Assembly (NCBI RefSeq): GCF_014145225.1
Contig: NZ_JABVCQ010000015.1
Span: 1-64,000, forward strand
DNA from: Thiospirillum jenense
Lineage (GTDB): Bacteria > Pseudomonadota > Gammaproteobacteria > Chromatiales > Chromatiaceae
Reading direction: 5' to 3'
Length of the DNA stretch: 64,000 bases
Positions 18,294 through 27,670 of this stretch are shown here, one piece after another. A program made the translations under genes and the position numbers. The notes beneath the pieces were generated by a model that did not search any database, had not been told where the DNA came from, and was given only the letters and a program-made list of their open reading frames with translations. Within the stretch, counting starts at the first letter, position 1. Each line of letters opens with the position of its first letter.

Positions 18294-18725
18294 ATGACAC
18301 GCATTGACTTTTACTCATTGAAAGAAGGCAGCACTAGCAACCGTTTAAGTTTGACCTGTCGCTTGGTCGAACGTATTCGAGCGGCCGAGCGGCGCATCCT
18401 GATTTATTGCCCAGAATTTGCAATTGCGGAACAACTAGATCGGTTATTGTGGGTCTTTCGTGATGGCAGTTTTTTACCGCATGGATTGATTAACAAAGTT
18501 GATGTTGAATTAACACCGGTATTGATTACTACGGAAGATCATGCCGCCGGTGAGCATCAGGTGTTAATTAACTTGTCATTCACTGTGCCGAGCTGTTTTA
18601 ATCAATTTGAGCGCGTGTGTGAACCACTTGATCGTCAGCCTGATATTCTCGCGGCCGGGCGTGAGCGGTGGAAGTTTTATCAAGCGCAAGGCTGTTTATT
18701 GCAGCACAATCCAGTTGCAGATTAA
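18294..18725 (+). CDS. holC: DNA polymerase III chi subunit
   Basis: Small clamp-loader accessory subunit that links the holoenzyme (through psi) to single-stranded DNA-binding protein. The 143 aa match HolC: RIDFYSL at the start, LTCRLVERIRAAERRILIYC, AEQLDRLLWVFRDGSFLPHG, a short strand with VLITTEDHAAGEHQVLINLS, and the C-terminal RERWKFYQAQGCLLQHN. HolC is often found behind pepA and before valS; neither is present here. rnpB begins 25 bases after its stop. Confidence 0.92.
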   Translation: MTRIDFYSLKEGSTSNRLSLTCRLVERIRAAERRILIYCPEFAIAEQLDRLLWVFRDGSFLPHGLINKVDVELTPVLITTEDHAAGEHQVLINLSFTVPSCFNQFERVCEPLDRQPDILAAGRERWKFYQAQGCLLQHNPVAD

Positions 18726-18743
18726 CCGCCAATTCGATTAAAC
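18715..18743 (+). promoter_or_regulatory. possible rnpB promoter
   Basis: TTGCAG (18715-18720) and TTAAAC (18738-18743) are separated by 17 bases, and the second box lies seven bases before the predicted RNase P RNA 5' end. Both hexamers are weak matches to the sigma-70 consensus; the argument rests mainly on spacing and position. The -35 box overlaps the end of holC. Confidence 0.3.
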
Positions 18744-18750
18744 TCATTAC

Positions 18751-19141
18751 GGGAGTTGGTTAGACAGTCGCTGCTGCGCTGCTGCCAGCGTCGGTGGAGG
18801 AAAGTCCGGACTTCATAGGGCAGGGTGCTAGGTAACGCCTAGACGGTGTGAGCCGATGGAAAGTGCCACAGAGAATAGACCGCCAACCCCGTTCACTTGA
18901 CTGAAATTAAGTATCGGGCGGCAAGGGTGAAACGGTGCGGTAAGAGCGCACCGCGTGGCTGGCAACAGGCACGGCACGGCAAACCCCACCCGAAGCAAGA
19001 CCAAATAGGGAAGCGATGCGATGCAAGTCGCGGCAGGTTGCCCGCCTGAGTTTCCGGGTAGGTCGCTTGAGGCGCTCGGTGACGGGTGTCCCAGATGAAT
19101 GACTGTTCACGACAGAATCCGGCTTAACGACTGACTCCCAC
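18751..19141 (+). ncRNA. rnpB: RNase P RNA, bacterial class A
   Basis: Catalytic RNA that removes the 5' leader of precursor tRNAs, working with the RnpA protein. The ends pair as expected for P1: GGGAGTTGGTTAGACAGTCG at the 5' side against CGACTGACTCCC at the 3' side. Conserved core elements are present: GGAGGAAAGTCCGGACTTC with AGGGCAGGGTGCTAGGTAACGCCTAG (P3-P4 region), GAAAGTGCCACAGAGAATAGACCGCC and the late ACAGAATCCGGCTTA strand of P4. About 390 bases is a normal class A length. Boundaries are set by P1 and may be a few bases off. Confidence 0.96.
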
Positions 19142-19228
19142 TTTTCAATTCAGTTCATTTCAAATCTTATTTAACTTAATTGCTAAGTTAATTCTAAAAT
19201 TCCCCTCTATCTATTTGCTACTGCCGCA

Positions 19229-19813
19229 ATGACAATGCAATCTAAACCACGCCGTTCATTGTTCCTGTGTATTATCACTACTGCGACTTTATTTGCGTTA
19301 TTTGGATTTGCAGCGGGCTGGTTGGTTCACGGGTTCATTACACCACCACCGGCTGCTTTACCACCGCTGGTCGGGCTGCCTTATGCTACCAGTACCCCCC
19401 AATTTGCCACCTACACCAATCAACGGTTTCATTACAACTTGACCTATCCCAGTCACCTTTTATATCCACAAGGTGAATCCGATAATGGCGATGGTCAAAC
19501 GTTTTTATCCAAAGATGCCACAGCAAAATTAACGGTGTTTGGTAGTTTTAATGCAGAAGAAGAAACGCTCGATGCCGCATTTAATACCGCGCTGCAAATT
19601 GCTGCGATGAATGAACGTGTCATCACTTATCAGCGCAAGGCAGATAATTGGTATGTTCTCTCCGGCTACGATCACGGTGCAATTTTTTATTCCAAGTTCT
19701 TTTTAATTGACGGGCAATTGATTGGGTTTGACCTGATGTACAGCGAAGAACAACGGCGTATTTGGGACGAAGTCACCAATCAAATCAATGCTAGTTTCCG
19801 TCCACAGGGTTAA
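19229..19813 (+). CDS. membrane-anchored hypothetical protein
   Basis: Not recognised. The 194 aa comprise a short basic N-terminus (TMQSKPRRS), one strong hydrophobic helix (residues 11-34) that acts as anchor or uncleaved signal, a Pro-rich stretch (about 37-48) and a soluble extracytoplasmic domain. That domain begins YTNQRFHYNLTYPSHLLYPQ and contains DGQTFLSKDATAKLTVFG, a layout seen in small PsbP/Mog1-like lipoprotein domains (YSN..GF.I.YP...), but I cannot confirm that. No clear ribosome-binding site precedes the ATG. It stands alone after rnpB. Confidence 0.72.
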   Translation: MTMQSKPRRSLFLCIITTATLFALFGFAAGWLVHGFITPPPAALPPLVGLPYATSTPQFATYTNQRFHYNLTYPSHLLYPQGESDNGDGQTFLSKDATAKLTVFGSFNAEEETLDAAFNTALQIAAMNERVITYQRKADNWYVLSGYDHGAIFYSKFFLIDGQLIGFDLMYSEEQRRIWDEVTNQINASFRPQG

Positions 19814-19882
19814 TTGCCAACTGCAAATAAATCCTCGCGGGATTGAAATAGCGCACCGCCCGTTAATGTTCGTTAATCAATT

Positions 19883-21016
19883 TTAGTCACCCGCCACTCC
19901 ACCATTTTTTAATAACGCCAAATAACGGGCGCTGCTCATCTCTATTGTATATTCACTCACTGCCGCCCGCAATTGTGCCGCCGGTAATGGATGATCTAAG
20001 GTGTGTGCAATCGCTGTTGCAAGCGCCGCTGCATCACCCACTGGCACTAATGCGCCGAATTGACCATTAGCTAATAACTCCGCCGGTCCACTCGGGCAAT
20101 TTGTTGCAACAACCGGCGTCCCTAATGCCATTGCTTCCGTTAATACATTGGGCGATCCTTCCCACCGCGACGATAATACAAAAGCATTTGCGCGTGCTAA
20201 TACCGAATAAGGATTTGCATAAAAACCCGGCAATTGCACCACATCCTCTAATCCCAAACTGCGAATGAACTGTTTTAATTCAACCCGCCCGCGGCCTTCG
20301 CCCAGGATGATTAAACGGCAGGGGCGTTGTTGGCGTAAAATACCAATAGCGCGAATTAACGTCGGAAAATCTTTTTGCGTTTGTAATCGCCCAGCGCCAA
20401 CTAAAGTTGGAATACCATCATTGGCACACAACCAATGATGTGAACAGGGCGCCGCCGCGAGGTGTTTTAATTCAGGCGTAATGACTGGATTGCGAATGAC
20501 GGTAATCCGTTGACGTGGTAATTGCGCGAGGGTGGCAATGTCAGCGGCGACGCCTTCAGAAACGGCAATGATCCCATTTAATGACGGATATAACCAGCGC
20601 AATGGAGCGCGGCGCACCCAGCGATAGAACGCGGAGTGATCGGCAATGGCAGTTGATAAATGCGTCCCGAGGCGCAGGATAATTGGCGTTTGAATACCGG
20701 CGACATGACGCGCAATAACTGCGGCGCGCCCCGCCCGTTCTTTTACGGCTAGTAATGCGAATGGACGGCGGCACCGCAAATAATGTGCTAATTCAGGAAT
20801 GACTAATAAGCTGTGTCGGGCGCGCAATGGAATGAGGTTGACTGCGGGCGGTAATTCAATTAAATGTGGGCTGTCACGGCGCATGATTAATAATTCAACT
20901 GTGACGCCTTGTTCAATAAAACCACGCATTAAATTGATTAACATACGCTCTACACCCCCGCTGCCGGAAAAAGAGGCGAGAATAGCCAGAGGGGCGGAAT
21001 GATGATCGGCAGTCAT
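19883..21016 (-). CDS. GT4-family (group 1) glycosyltransferase
   Basis: A retaining GT-B glycosyltransferase of 377 aa. The N-terminal domain starts APLAILASFSGSGGVERMLINL, the acceptor-binding fold typical of family 4. The C-terminal nucleotide-sugar domain has PTLVGAGRLQTQKDFPTLI, LIILGEGRGRVELKQFI, VQLPGFYANPYSVLARANAF and the E-x7-E motif in EGSPNVLTEAMALGTPVVAT. Donor and acceptor are unknown; with algC and the WbpM-type genes it probably belongs to surface polysaccharide synthesis. It is not closely coupled to its neighbours. Confidence 0.9.
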   Translation of the reverse strand: MTADHHSAPLAILASFSGSGGVERMLINLMRGFIEQGVTVELLIMRRDSPHLIELPPAVNLIPLRARHSLLVIPELAHYLRCRRPFALLAVKERAGRAAVIARHVAGIQTPIILRLGTHLSTAIADHSAFYRWVRRAPLRWLYPSLNGIIAVSEGVAADIATLAQLPRQRITVIRNPVITPELKHLAAAPCSHHWLCANDGIPTLVGAGRLQTQKDFPTLIRAIGILRQQRPCRLIILGEGRGRVELKQFIRSLGLEDVVQLPGFYANPYSVLARANAFVLSSRWEGSPNVLTEAMALGTPVVATNCPSGPAELLANGQFGALVPVGDAAALATAIAHTLDHPLPAAQLRAAVSEYTIEMSSARYLALLKNGGVAGD

Positions 21017-21143
21017 GGTGAGGTCATTCAGTTGGGAGACGTGATTGATGTGAATAATGCAATCAATTCTATAACGGATAAATGATTCTAAATTTTGATT
21101 AACTTAATTTAATCGTCATGGTCGTTTTAAAATCGTATTGTGA

Positions 21144-22118
21144 TTAACAGCAGCGCCCCGCTTCAACGGGCAATTGCGTTAATAACTGCAACATGGCATC
21201 AATTAAACCCCGCTCATGTAGCGGTAAATTGAACATAAACCGCCCACCCGCCCCAACTTGATAGGCGTGACCACCTAAGTCTAATTGTGTCCCCGGCGGC
21301 GCCTGCCCTTCGATGCGCAAATGTCCCCAAACTGCAACTGTTGTATTTGGGTAAGGTGACAGCGGTCCACTACCCGCTAATACAGGATTTTTTGTAAAAT
21401 CAACGGGTTGTATAGTTGTAATCGGCGGGGGCAGCTGTGAGGAACACTCAGCAGCGGTGACGTGCTGCAAGGGGACATTTGCGATTTCCGCCACAGTGGT
21501 ATGACTGAATTTGAACGGTGCTACCGTCTCCACTGCGGCGGTGGCGATTGGAAGGGAATGTAGAAATGCAGCGCCAACTGCTTGACTTAACTGTAAATAA
21601 TTTGACCGCACCAGCATCAACCAACCGCCGTCTGCAGTGGTGACACCCAACTCAGCTTGATAATTGCCAACCAGTGTTGGCGCCAAATAATAGGCATATC
21701 CGCGACGTTGCGCATTGGCGACAGTTAGGTACGCAACAGCGACCAGTAACTCAGCGGGTTGTTGACCTTCCGCAACGCCCCGTTGGTAAAGACGCAACAT
21801 TAATTGCGGTTGCACGAGTCGGGCTGTCAATGCCGTCAAGCTAATAACAAAATTCTCATGCGGCAGATTCCAATTCAACGCTATACCACCGCTTATTGGA
21901 TAAAGCACCATACCAACTGTTTGCGTACATAATGGAAAAGGCGCGGCGGGTGGTGTAGCAGCTAATAAATCAAGCGTTGGTTCAAGCGCAATGACATCTT
22001 GAGTGAGCGACTGCGCAGTGCGATTAAGAAGTGTCGTCGCCAACGTGGTCAAAATCAATGTGCCTGCATTACGAAAGTTAATAAAGATGGCGGGGGTTAT
22101 TTCCCCAATCGTAGTCAC
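21144..22118 (-). CDS. DUF4912-like protein
   Basis: A 324-aa protein of unknown function. Residues about 120-190 (LMLRLYQRGV, then QRRGYAYYLAPTLVGNYQAE with LGVTTADGGWLMLVRSNYLQ) fit the DUF4912 pattern, in which a W/Y-rich core is followed by a Y-x-A-E-L-G-x-x-x-x-D-G-x-x-x-x-x-R-S-N signature. The C-terminal part (VWGHLRIEGQAPPGTQLDLG then GHAYQVGAGGRFMFNLPL) looks like the small beta domain that ends many of these proteins. In some bacteria such genes sit with glycogen or alpha-glucan genes, and here three glycogen loci are near; the link is inference. The start is GTG without a clear ribosome-binding site. Confidence 0.6.
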   Translation of the reverse strand: MTTIGEITPAIFINFRNAGTLILTTLATTLLNRTAQSLTQDVIALEPTLDLLAATPPAAPFPLCTQTVGMVLYPISGGIALNWNLPHENFVISLTALTARLVQPQLMLRLYQRGVAEGQQPAELLVAVAYLTVANAQRRGYAYYLAPTLVGNYQAELGVTTADGGWLMLVRSNYLQLSQAVGAAFLHSLPIATAAVETVAPFKFSHTTVAEIANVPLQHVTAAECSSQLPPPITTIQPVDFTKNPVLAGSGPLSPYPNTTVAVWGHLRIEGQAPPGTQLDLGGHAYQVGAGGRFMFNLPLHERGLIDAMLQLLTQLPVEAGRCC

Positions 22119-22220
22119 AATCTAATTGGCGAGGCGTAGGTTTTTATTATAGGTGATGCCAAGTGATTGAATAAAAATGCGCGCCGAAAATCAAACTATG
22201 ACCATGCGCTTCACCGCTGA

Positions 22221-23150
22221 TTAATGTCCAATCAATTCGTCAATATGCACTGCGACGCTGCGACCTAATGCAGATAAATGATAGCCGCCTTCTAAACAAG
22301 AGACCACGCGCTCATTCGCGTGACGCACCGCTAATTCATGCAATGATCGCGTTAACCACGCATAATCCGGTTCACGCAATTTGAAATGTGCCATATCATC
22401 TTCGGCATGACCATCAAAGCCAGCTGAAATCATAATCAATTGCGGGGCGAATTGATCTAAACGCGGCAGCCAGGCCGTTTCAATAGCAGCGCGCAATGCC
22501 GCACCATCCGTCCCGCTCGGCAAGGGTAAATTGATGATATTTGACGCTTGGCTATTAGCACCACTGCCAGGATAAAATGGATGTTGAAAACTGGAGCAAA
22601 ATAAAACGCGCTCATCACCGGCAAAAATATCTTCCGTGCCATTGCCGTGATGCACGTCAAAATCAATAATGGCAATGCGTGTTAATGCGTGTTCGGCTAA
22701 CGCATGAGCCGCGCCAATAGCCACGTTATTAAAAAAACAAAAGCCCATTGCTTGATGACGTTCGGCATGATGACCCGGCGGGCGAATTGCGCAAAAGGCG
22801 GCATGATGACGTTCACTCATCACTAAATCAACGCCTAAAATCGCCGCACCCGCAGCGCGTAACGCGGCGGATAAACTGCCAATAGACATGGCGGTATCAC
22901 CATCTACCCACGTTAAAATATCATTCACACGGGGCGCGGCGGCAAATATCATGTCAATATAATCGGCATCGTGAACGCGCAATAATTGTTCACGGGTAGC
23001 CAATGGCGCATCATAATGCGTCATTAACATTTCCATGCCGGCAGCAATTAAGCGGTCATTAATTGCGTATAAGCGTTCCGGCACTTCGACATGGTGTGCG
23101 CCCATGCGATGTTCATAGCAGTCTGGATGAGAAATGTAAGCTAGATTCAT
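22221..23150 (-). CDS. histone deacetylase / acetylpolyamine amidohydrolase family protein
   Basis: A zinc-dependent arginase-fold deacetylase of 309 aa. Active-site features: AIRPPGHHAERHQAMGFCFF (the tandem His pair), IAIIDFDVHHGNGTEDIF with D-x-H zinc ligands, FPG-like loop HPFYPGSG, ISAGFDGHAEDDMA with the third Asp ligand, and CLEGGYHLSALG near the C-terminus. Bacterial members remove acetyl groups from polyamines, acetoin-related substrates or proteins; the substrate is not decided by sequence. The ATG at 23150 is preceded by GAGGTGG; the frame also allows a GTG at 23156. It follows gatA by 18 bases, so it is likely in the same operon. Confidence 0.92.
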   Translation of the reverse strand: MNLAYISHPDCYEHRMGAHHVEVPERLYAINDRLIAAGMEMLMTHYDAPLATREQLLRVHDADYIDMIFAAAPRVNDILTWVDGDTAMSIGSLSAALRAAGAAILGVDLVMSERHHAAFCAIRPPGHHAERHQAMGFCFFNNVAIGAAHALAEHALTRIAIIDFDVHHGNGTEDIFAGDERVLFCSSFQHPFYPGSGANSQASNIINLPLPSGTDGAALRAAIETAWLPRLDQFAPQLIMISAGFDGHAEDDMAHFKLREPDYAWLTRSLHELAVRHANERVVSCLEGGYHLSALGRSVAVHIDELIGH

Positions 23151-23168
23151 AGCCACCTCATGCGCAAT

Positions 23169-24617
23169 TTATATTAAAGGTGCGGCGCGGTGCCAATCGG
23201 TGATTTGTTGCAGGCGATGTGCAAGATTTAATAACCGCGCTTCTTGAAAATCATTTGCCACTAATTGTAACCCGACGGGGAGTCCATTCACCGGCGCGAC
23301 AGGTAATGATAACCCAGGCAGTCCGGCTAAATTGGTGGAAATCGTGTAGATGTCATTTAAATACATTGCCACCGGATCATCACATTGATCGCCTAATAAA
23401 AAGGCAGTGGTCGGCGCAGTTGGACCTAAAATGACATCTACATCTTCAAAGGCGCGTTGGAAATCATCTCGAATTAACCGCCGAATCTGCTGCGCTTTCA
23501 AATAATACGCATCATAATAGCCGGCCGATAAGACATAGGTGCCGATCATAATACGGCGTTTGACTTCGGCGCCAAAGGCTTCAGCGCGACTGCGGCAATA
23601 TAAATCATTTAAATCACGCGGGGCAGTGCAGCGATGACCAAAGCGCACTCCATCATAGCGGGCTAAATTGGATGAGCATTCGGCGGGTGCAATGACGTAA
23701 TAGGCTGGGACGGATAGGGCGCTATTGGGTAAGCTAATATCACGCACTCGGGCGCCAAGTGATTCATAGAGTTTAATTGCTTGTTGAATTGATACGGCGA
23801 TGTGATTATCTAATCCAGCGCCGAAATATTCACGCGGTAATCCAATGGTGACGCCATGCAAATCATTATTCAAAGTGGCGCTATAATCGGGAACGGCGAC
23901 ATTGGCGCTGGTGGAATCACGCGCATCAAATCCTGCCATTGTATTTAATAAAACAGCGGCGTCGGCGGCGCTGCGGCTCAATACGCCCGCTTGATCGAGG
24001 CTAGAAGCGAATGCAATCATGCCCCAGCGAGAGCAGCGTCCATAGGTCGGTTTAATTCCCGTAATACCGCAAAAGGCGGCGGGTTGGCGAATAGAACCGC
24101 CGGTATCAGTGCCGGTTGCGGCAATACAGAATTGGGCGGCGACTGCTGCTGCGGAACCCCCCGAGGAGCCGCCCGGGACGCGGGTTTTATCCCAGGGATT
24201 TTTCACTGCACCGTAATAACTGTTTTCATTCGATGATCCCATAGCGAATTCGTCCATATTGGTTTTACCCAATAAAACGACGCCAGCGGCGGCTAATTGA
24301 CTCACGACCGTTGCGTCATACGGAGCAATGAAGTTATCCAGCATTTTTGATCCACAACTGGTGCGAATACCGGCAGTGCAAAAAATATCTTTATGCGCAA
24401 TTGGAATGCCGGTTAATAAATGACAATCGCCCTGAGTTAATAGCGCGTCAGCCGCATCCGCTTGAGCGAGTGCTAATTCTGGCGTGACGGTAATAAAACT
24501 GTTCAATTGAGCATCATAACGGGCAATACGGTCTAATAGCGTTTGGGTCAATTCCCGACTGGAAAAGTGCCGCTGCCGCAATCCGGCGCTGAGTTCGGCA
24601 ATGGTGAGATCAAGCAT
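23169..24617 (-). CDS. gatA: aspartyl/glutamyl-tRNA amidotransferase subunit A
   Basis: Amidase subunit of GatCAB; it releases ammonia from glutamine, which GatB uses to convert Glu-tRNA(Gln) or Asp-tRNA(Asn) to the amidated form. The 482 aa show the amidase-signature Ser-Ser-Lys triad: Lys in [13 protein letters not shown], the first Ser in [15 protein letters not shown] and the nucleophile in [39 protein letters not shown] follows. Organisms with this complex usually lack glutaminyl- or asparaginyl-tRNA synthetase. gatC lies upstream but is separated by a methyltransferase gene, and gatB is not next to it. Confidence 0.97.
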   Translation of the reverse strand: MLDLTIAELSAGLRQRHFSSRELTQTLLDRIARYDAQLNSFITVTPELALAQADAADALLTQGDCHLLTGIPIAHKDIFCTAGIRTSCGSKMLDNFIAPYDATVVSQLAAAGVVLLGKTNMDEFAMGSSNENSYYGAVKNPWDKTRVPGGSSGGSAAAVAAQFCIAATGTDTGGSIRQPAAFCGITGIKPTYGRCSRWGMIAFASSLDQAGVLSRSAADAAVLLNTMAGFDARDSTSANVAVPDYSATLNNDLHGVTIGLPREYFGAGLDNHIAVSIQQAIKLYESLGARVRDISLPNSALSVPAYYVIAPAECSSNLARYDGVRFGHRCTAPRDLNDLYCRSRAEAFGAEVKRRIMIGTYVLSAGYYDAYYLKAQQIRRLIRDDFQRAFEDVDVILGPTAPTTAFLLGDQCDDPVAMYLNDIYTISTNLAGLPGLSLPVAPVNGLPVGLQLVANDFQEARLLNLAHRLQQITDWHRAAPLI

Positions 24618-24629
24618 GGCAGGCGGTTC

Positions 24630-25616
24630 CTAATCTAATGTTTGATGCGGGCGTATTTTATTTGAATTTCTTTGTTCAGCCAATTGATAGTGCAATGTAT
24701 TTCTTTCCCAAAACACCCCGCCCGAATAACCCTGAATGGTTTTGTCAATATCGGCTTGTGCCAAGCGTTTTTCAGCCCACAGACAATACGCTTCATTCAT
24801 TTCAATGCCAACATATTGGCGCTCTAATTTCTTGGCAACAACGGACGTAGTACCAGAACCAAGAAACGGATCTAATACAATGCCATGCACTGGACAACTG
24901 GCTAGAATTAACTTGGCAATTAACTTTTCGGGTTTTTGCGTGGGATGATCGGTATTTTCAGGCATTGACCAATACGGAATGGACAAATCATCCCAAAAAT
25001 TACTCGGATGCGTTAAACGAAAATTGCCCTCTTGCGTGATTTCCCAATCTTTTGGTGCGCCATCTTGTTTATACGGCGCCATCACTTTGCGTTTTTGTTT
25101 AACCGCATCCACGTCAAAATAATAATCATCATTAGACATCACGCCAAACCAAATATCTTCGGCGGCATTTTTCCAATTCGTTTTCGCACCACGTCCCTTT
25201 TCCCGTTGCCAAGTAATGCGGTTTTTTATTTGTACTGTGTCACGCATCACTTGATAAAGACACGCTGAATTCTGCCAATCACCGCATAAATAAACCGAGC
25301 CGTTAGGCTTTAGCACTTTAATGAGTTTTGGAAACCAACTGCGCAAATATTCAAGATAAGTTTCATCATCACGCTTGGAAAATTTGAGACCGTGAAAATT
25401 CTTGTCGAGGTTATATGGCGGGTCAATAATGAGCAAATCCACGAATGACTGCGGCAGAGCGTCAATGATTAACAGCACATCGGCACAGATGGTTTTATTT
25501 ATGATTGTGCTAATAGTAAGCGGCTGATTTGAATCAAGTAGCTTTGTTTTATAAAACACTTTTTCGGTATCGTCAACCGTTAATGTTCTATTCCGTGCCG
25601 CCCGTACTTTTTGCAT
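24630..25616 (-). CDS. DNA adenine/cytosine-N4 methyltransferase (beta-class), orphan
   Basis: A 328-aa site-specific DNA methyltransferase. The catalytic motif IV DPPYNLDKNFHGLKF (near residue 75) comes before the SAM-binding motif I VLDPFLGSGTTSVVAKKLER (near residue 265), the beta-class order. WQREKGRGAKTNWKNAAEDI and TDHPTQKPEKLIAKLIL are also typical. It modifies the exocyclic amino group of A or C in a short site; the site is unknown. No restriction endonuclease is adjacent, so it behaves as an orphan. It is placed between gatC and gatA in the same orientation, 12 bases before gatA, an unusual insertion in that operon. Confidence 0.93.
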   Translation of the reverse strand: MQKVRAARNRTLTVDDTEKVFYKTKLLDSNQPLTISTIINKTICADVLLIIDALPQSFVDLLIIDPPYNLDKNFHGLKFSKRDDETYLEYLRSWFPKLIKVLKPNGSVYLCGDWQNSACLYQVMRDTVQIKNRITWQREKGRGAKTNWKNAAEDIWFGVMSNDDYYFDVDAVKQKRKVMAPYKQDGAPKDWEITQEGNFRLTHPSNFWDDLSIPYWSMPENTDHPTQKPEKLIAKLILASCPVHGIVLDPFLGSGTTSVVAKKLERQYVGIEMNEAYCLWAEKRLAQADIDKTIQGYSGGVFWERNTLHYQLAEQRNSNKIRPHQTLD

Positions 25617-25744
25617 GACAGGTGTCTCATCATTCGTTCATACTGACCCGCATTGTTCCGTTTTAATAGAGACCGGTTGCGCGATCCAATAATGCGCAAA
25701 TACAAGCACGGCGAGAGGTGTTACTATCGCTGTCTCCTGAATAT

Positions 25745-26026
25745 TTATTCAATGACACGCGGCACCAAATAAAACCCCTCGCGTGTAAGGGGTGCGCTCT
25801 GTTGAAATAATTCCCGCTGATCCAATTCAGTCACTTGATCGGCGCGCAGGCGTTGCGTTAATTGCAATGGATGCGCAAGTGGTGTGACTGCGGCGGTATC
25901 TACTGCATTCATTTGTTCAATCATCGCCAAGATTTGGGTTAATTCCTCGGCGTAATGCGGACATTCTGCCGGCGCTATTGCCAGTTTGGCTAATTCTGCA
26001 ATACGAGTGACGGTTGAAGTTTCCAT
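25745..26026 (-). CDS. gatC: aspartyl/glutamyl-tRNA amidotransferase subunit C
   Basis: Small subunit that wraps around GatA and GatB and is needed for GatA folding. The 93-aa sequence has the family pattern: VTRIAELAKLAIAP, a helix EELTQILAMIEQMNAVDT, then VTPLAHPLQLTQRLRADQ and the C-terminal APLTREGFYLVPRVIE, where F-x-V-P-x-V-I-E closes most GatC proteins. TGAGACG upstream supports the ATG at 26026; an upstream in-frame start at 26047 is less likely. First gene of the gatC-methyltransferase-gatA-deacetylase run. Confidence 0.95.
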   Translation of the reverse strand: METSTVTRIAELAKLAIAPAECPHYAEELTQILAMIEQMNAVDTAAVTPLAHPLQLTQRLRADQVTELDQRELFQQSAPLTREGFYLVPRVIE

Positions 26027-26097
26027 AAATAGCGTCTCAGGTTTCAATGAAAAATGGTATTAAAACGGTGGCGGCATTTACCATGCAATCGTGCTGC

Positions 26098-27576
26098 TCA
26101 AGCGGGCAAATCACGGCAAATATGATGGTAAATATCTAAATAATGTTGGCTTGGACGGCGCCATGAATTATCGGTGCGCATCCCATTTAAACGCAATTGC
26201 CGAAAATGATCGGGATGATGAAACCACAAACCAATAGCGCGTTTCAATGCAGATTCAAGTCCCGCCGGTGTTAGTTCATCAAACACATAACCATTGCGCT
26301 CTTCAAATGGTTTGTCGCTATAATTGGCATCAAATACTGTGTCGGCTAATCCGCCCACGCGCCGCACAATAGGAACACAGCCATATTTCATGGCAATCAT
26401 TTGCGTTAATCCGCAGGGTTCATAGACGCTGGGAATTAAAATCATATCCGCACTAGCATAAATCAAATGTGCCAGTTCTTCATCATAACCTAACTCTAAA
26501 TGACAGTTGGGATTACCCAGTTTATCGCACTTGGCTTGTTGAAATTCGGCATCAATGGCTGGATCAAGCGCACTACCCAATAACACAAATTGGCAGTTTT
26601 CAGCTAATACATAATCAATGGCATGGCGAATTAATTCGACGCCTTTTTGCCGATCTAAACGACTGACCACTGCAACAATGGGTTTTAAGCCTGATGCTAA
26701 ATTGAGCCGCCGCCGCAGTGCCGTTTTATTCGCTGCTTTACGGCGTAGATCATCGGCGGTATAACGACTGGTAATTAACGGATCGGTAGCAGGATTCCAG
26801 GTTGCATCATCAATTCCATTTAATACTCCGCCGAATTTTTGGTCATATTGGCGTAATAAGGGTTGCAATCCCATGCCTTGTTGTGTGTGTTGAATTTCCC
26901 AAGCATATTGCGGTGACACGGTCGTGACAAAATTAGAAAAAACAATACCGCCTTTCATTAAGTTCAATAACTGTGGATTACTGGGGTCTTGCAGACGATC
27001 CGCTGTTAATAGCCGCGTCACCTCTAATCCATTCATTTGCAATACATGCGGGTCGGTTTGACCTTGATAACCGACATTGTGCAGAGAATAACACACGCGG
27101 GTGCGGTTCATACCCAAACGTTCGTAAATTTCATATAATAGCACTGGTAATAAACCGGTTTGCCAATCATTGCAGTGAATGACATTGGGATGTTGACCAG
27201 TCATTAAAAAGTATTCTAAAACGGCCCGGCAAAAGAGCGCAAAACGATCCATGTCATCAGGTTCACCGTAAATACGCCCGCGGCGAAAAAAGCCTTGCGG
27301 TGAATGCGGCTCAATAAATAAACACCGCAGTCCATCTACGTCACCGCTTTCAACCGTACAGGGAATACGCCGATCATAAAAGGGCACCCATAAATCCCGA
27401 TACACTGGCTGGAGATTTTGAATAAAACTGGTGCGCAATACATCATATTTTGGTAATACGATGGTGACTTCGTGACCCTGTATTGTCAGCTCACGCCCTA
27501 ATCCCTGGATGAAATCTCCGAGGCCGCCGGCTTTTGCCACCGGCGCACATTCGGCGCTGACCATAACGATGTACAT
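26098..27576 (-). CDS. glgA: glycogen (starch) synthase, first copy
   Basis: GT5-family enzyme that extends alpha-1,4-glucan from ADP-glucose. The 492 aa begin MYIVMVSAECAPVAKAGGLGD with the KxGGL ADP-glucose loop, then VTIVLPKYDVLR, HCNDWQTGLLPVLLYEIY, LHNVGYQGQTDP, NGIDDATWNP, AVVSRLDRQKGVELI, and the donor-binding IPSVYEPCGLTQMIAMKYG (E-x7-E) with PIVRRVGGLADTV. AGGATC sits nine bases before the ATG. It is the shorter of two GlgA genes in the window; the second (52770-54797) is clearly homologous but diverged and carries a long N-terminal extension. Confidence 0.96.
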   Translation of the reverse strand: MYIVMVSAECAPVAKAGGLGDFIQGLGRELTIQGHEVTIVLPKYDVLRTSFIQNLQPVYRDLWVPFYDRRIPCTVESGDVDGLRCLFIEPHSPQGFFRRGRIYGEPDDMDRFALFCRAVLEYFLMTGQHPNVIHCNDWQTGLLPVLLYEIYERLGMNRTRVCYSLHNVGYQGQTDPHVLQMNGLEVTRLLTADRLQDPSNPQLLNLMKGGIVFSNFVTTVSPQYAWEIQHTQQGMGLQPLLRQYDQKFGGVLNGIDDATWNPATDPLITSRYTADDLRRKAANKTALRRRLNLASGLKPIVAVVSRLDRQKGVELIRHAIDYVLAENCQFVLLGSALDPAIDAEFQQAKCDKLGNPNCHLELGYDEELAHLIYASADMILIPSVYEPCGLTQMIAMKYGCVPIVRRVGGLADTVFDANYSDKPFEERNGYVFDELTPAGLESALKRAIGLWFHHPDHFRQLRLNGMRTDNSWRRPSQHYLDIYHHICRDLPA

Positions 27577-27670
27577 AGCAATTGATCCTAATAAACTGGC
27601 GAACGATTTGTGCGCATTTTAATTAAATAACGGTCGCAGGTGCGCGAGACTCAATGGTGACGATGATTTT

